Position numbers and translations under genes: made by a program. Source: Opitutaceae bacterium (GTDB lineage Bacteria; Verrucomicrobiota; Verrucomicrobiia; Opitutales; Opitutaceae). Taken from it: a stretch of 54,790 bases of DNA. Every line of letters begins with the position of its first letter. Position 1 is the stretch's first letter. Location: NCBI GenBank assembly GCA_018667915.1, contig JABIRI010000334.1, positions 1-54,790 on the forward strand, read 5' to 3'. Shown in pieces: positions 53,568-54,790 of the stretch. The notes under the pieces are model-generated. The model searched no databases. It saw nothing but the letters and a program-made list of their open reading frames with translations, and was not told the DNA's origin.

Positions 53568-54790
53568 ATGGCCACTCTAAATTCGAATATCCCTCCAGGT
53601 GATCTCCCGGAGAAGTGGAGCACCTACAAGGCCAACATGAAGTTGGTCAACCCCGCCAATAAGCGAAAATACAAAGTCATCGTGGTGGGCGCCGGATTGG
53701 CCGGCGGCTCGGCTGCCGCGACCATGGCCGAGTTAGGCTATCAGGTAGACTGTTTCGTCTTCCATGACAGCCCGCGTCGCGCCCATTCGATTGCTGCGCA
53801 AGGCGGAATCAACGCGGCTAAGAATTACCAGAACGACGGCGACAGCGTGTATCGTCTTTTCTACGACACCGTCAAAGGCGGTGACTACCGTTCCCGCGAA
53901 GCCAACGTCCACCGCCTGGCAGAGGTTTCGACCAATATCATCGACCAATGTGTCGCTCAAGGCGTGCCCTTCGCCCGTGAATACGGCGGACTGCTCGCCA
54001 ATCGTTCCTTCGGTGGTGCTCAGGTTTCCCGCACGTTCTACGCCCGCGGCCAAACCGGCCAGCAACTCTTGCTCGGTGCATACTCCGCACTCTCCAAAAT
54101 GATCGGGTCGGGCGGGGTTACCCTCCACGCGAATTCCGAAATGCTCGAACTGGTTCTCGTCGATGGCGAAGCCAAGGGCATTATTGTGCGCGATCTGATC
54201 ACGGGCGATGTCACCTCCCACGCGGCGGACTGCGTGGTCATGGCGACTGGTGGATATGGGAACGTATTCAATCTTTCCACTTACGCGCGAAACTCCAACG
54301 CCACCGCGGCATGGCGCGCCTACAAAAAAGGGGCCTGTTTCGCCAACCCGTGTTACACGCAGATTCACCCGACCTGTATTCCAGTTTCTGGTGATTATCA
54401 GTCGAAACTCACCCTGATGTCCGAGTCATTGCGAAATGACGGCCGAATCTGGGTGCCGAAAAATGCCGAAGACTGCGAGAAAGATCCCAAAGATATTCCC
54501 GAAGAAGATCGTGATTATTACCTCGAGCGTATTTACCCGAGTTTTGGTAACCTAGCTCCTCGCGATGTTTCATCGCGCGCCGCCAAACGCATGTGCGACG
54601 AGGGCCGTGGCGTCGGTCCGACGAAGCTCGGCGTGTATCTCGATTTCAGCGATGCGATCAATCGCCTCGGGGCTGATACGGTGAAGGCCCGCTACGGCAA
54701 TCTGTTCGACATCTACAAAGAGATCACCGACGAGTCTGCCTACGAAACGCCGATGCGCATCTTCCCCGCAGTCCATTATACGATGGGCGG
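53568..54790 (+). CDS. sdhA: Succinate dehydrogenase flavoprotein subunit (3' part beyond the window)
   Basis: About 407 residues are visible from the ATG at 53568, with no stop. The N-terminus has the FAD Rossmann motif [20 protein letters not shown] and the covalent FAD segment [35 protein letters not shown] and QIHPTCIP are conserved in the b558-type SdhA group, which is close to fumarate reductase. It oxidises succinate to fumarate in the respiratory chain. The iron-sulfur subunit gene should follow to the right. Confidence 0.96.
   Translation, partial: MATLNSNIPPGDLPEKWSTYKANMKLVNPANKRKYKVIVVGAGLAGGSAAATMAELGYQVDCFVFHDSPRRAHSIAAQGGINAAKNYQNDGDSVYRLFYDTVKGGDYRSREANVHRLAEVSTNIIDQCVAQGVPFAREYGGLLANRSFGGAQVSRTFYARGQTGQQLLLGAYSALSKMIGSGGVTLHANSEMLELVLVDGEAKGIIVRDLITGDVTSHAADCVVMATGGYGNVFNLSTYARNSNATAAWRAYKKGACFANPCYTQIHPTCIPVSGDYQSKLTLMSESLRNDGRIWVPKNAEDCEKDPKDIPEEDRDYYLERIYPSFGNLAPRDVSSRAAKRMCDEGRGVGPTKLGVYLDFSDAINRLGADTVKARYGNLFDIYKEITDESAYETPMRIFPAVHYTMG

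Overview
The window looks like an ordinary chromosomal stretch (roughly 55-60% G+C by eye) of a Gram-negative, heterotrophic Verrucomicrobiota bacterium, most likely near Opitutaceae/Opitutales. This placement is an inference from two large TonB-dependent receptors with 'EKFVVTGS'-type N-termini, an Oar-like receptor, a TorF-type porin, a GTP-dependent PEPCK, a formylglycine sulfatase, a GH20-like glycosidase, a b558-type succinate dehydrogenase and an ArgJ-based arginine pathway. No phage, integrase, IS element or CRISPR array was seen.

Layout. 1-2442: a partial RimK-associated aspartyl protease, a VUT-family transporter and an MFS exporter. 2476-8510: an Oar-like TonB receptor, a two-ACT-domain regulator and PEPCK. 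8535-12607: a REP-like palindrome, a DUF456 membrane protein, then an ECF sigma operon (sigma gene with an in-frame TAG, a probable membrane anti-sigma factor, a bactofilin-like/RDD fusion and a tiny membrane protein). 12657-15956: purE-purK, converging on a mocA-like/xdhC pair. 16175-19731: a TonB receptor split by an in-frame TAG, then a secreted protein. 20044-24784 (minus strand): GH20-like protein, transaldolase, CCA-adding/poly(A) polymerase family enzyme and DUF423. 24940-26591: TorF porin and rplM-rpsI. 26766-34795: arginine genes argJ (minus) and argB, argD, argF, argG (plus), with a sulfatase and a type IV pilin-like gene interspersed. 34838-39884: two small secreted proteins, then a WP-repeat protein-mlaE-mlaF-mlaD lipid transport operon. 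40022-42595: a metallo-beta-lactamase-fold hydrolase, rsmD, rsmE and tRNA-Gly. 42762-48570: pilC/gspF, a degenerate NtrC-like regulator and carB. 48682-50649: a YfgM-like protein, a frameshifted GIY-YIG gene, tRNA-Pro, a pseudo-tRNA-Pro and a LysM protein. 50723-54790: NUDIX hydrolase, PaaK-like adenylating enzyme and sdhC-sdhA (cut by the right edge).

Functional threads. carB supplies carbamoyl phosphate to argF, and argJBDFG make arginine from glutamate. PEPCK, transaldolase and SdhCA are central carbon and respiratory enzymes. The receptors, porin, Mla system, envelope sigma operon and secreted hydrolases make up a substantial outer-envelope programme.

Most worth a second look: (i) two conserved genes interrupted by single TAG codons, the sigma one at a TAG|GTG junction that might split sigma region 2 from region 4; (ii) an NtrC-like regulator lacking GAFTGA, Walker B acid residues and a complete DNA-binding helix; (iii) an unrecognised WP-repeat protein translationally coupled to mlaE; (iv) a pseudo-tRNA-Pro with a 37-nt palindrome in its T-loop; (v) a start codon inside the loop of a perfect hairpin downstream of argG. 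None of these is demonstrated to be a new system from sequence alone.
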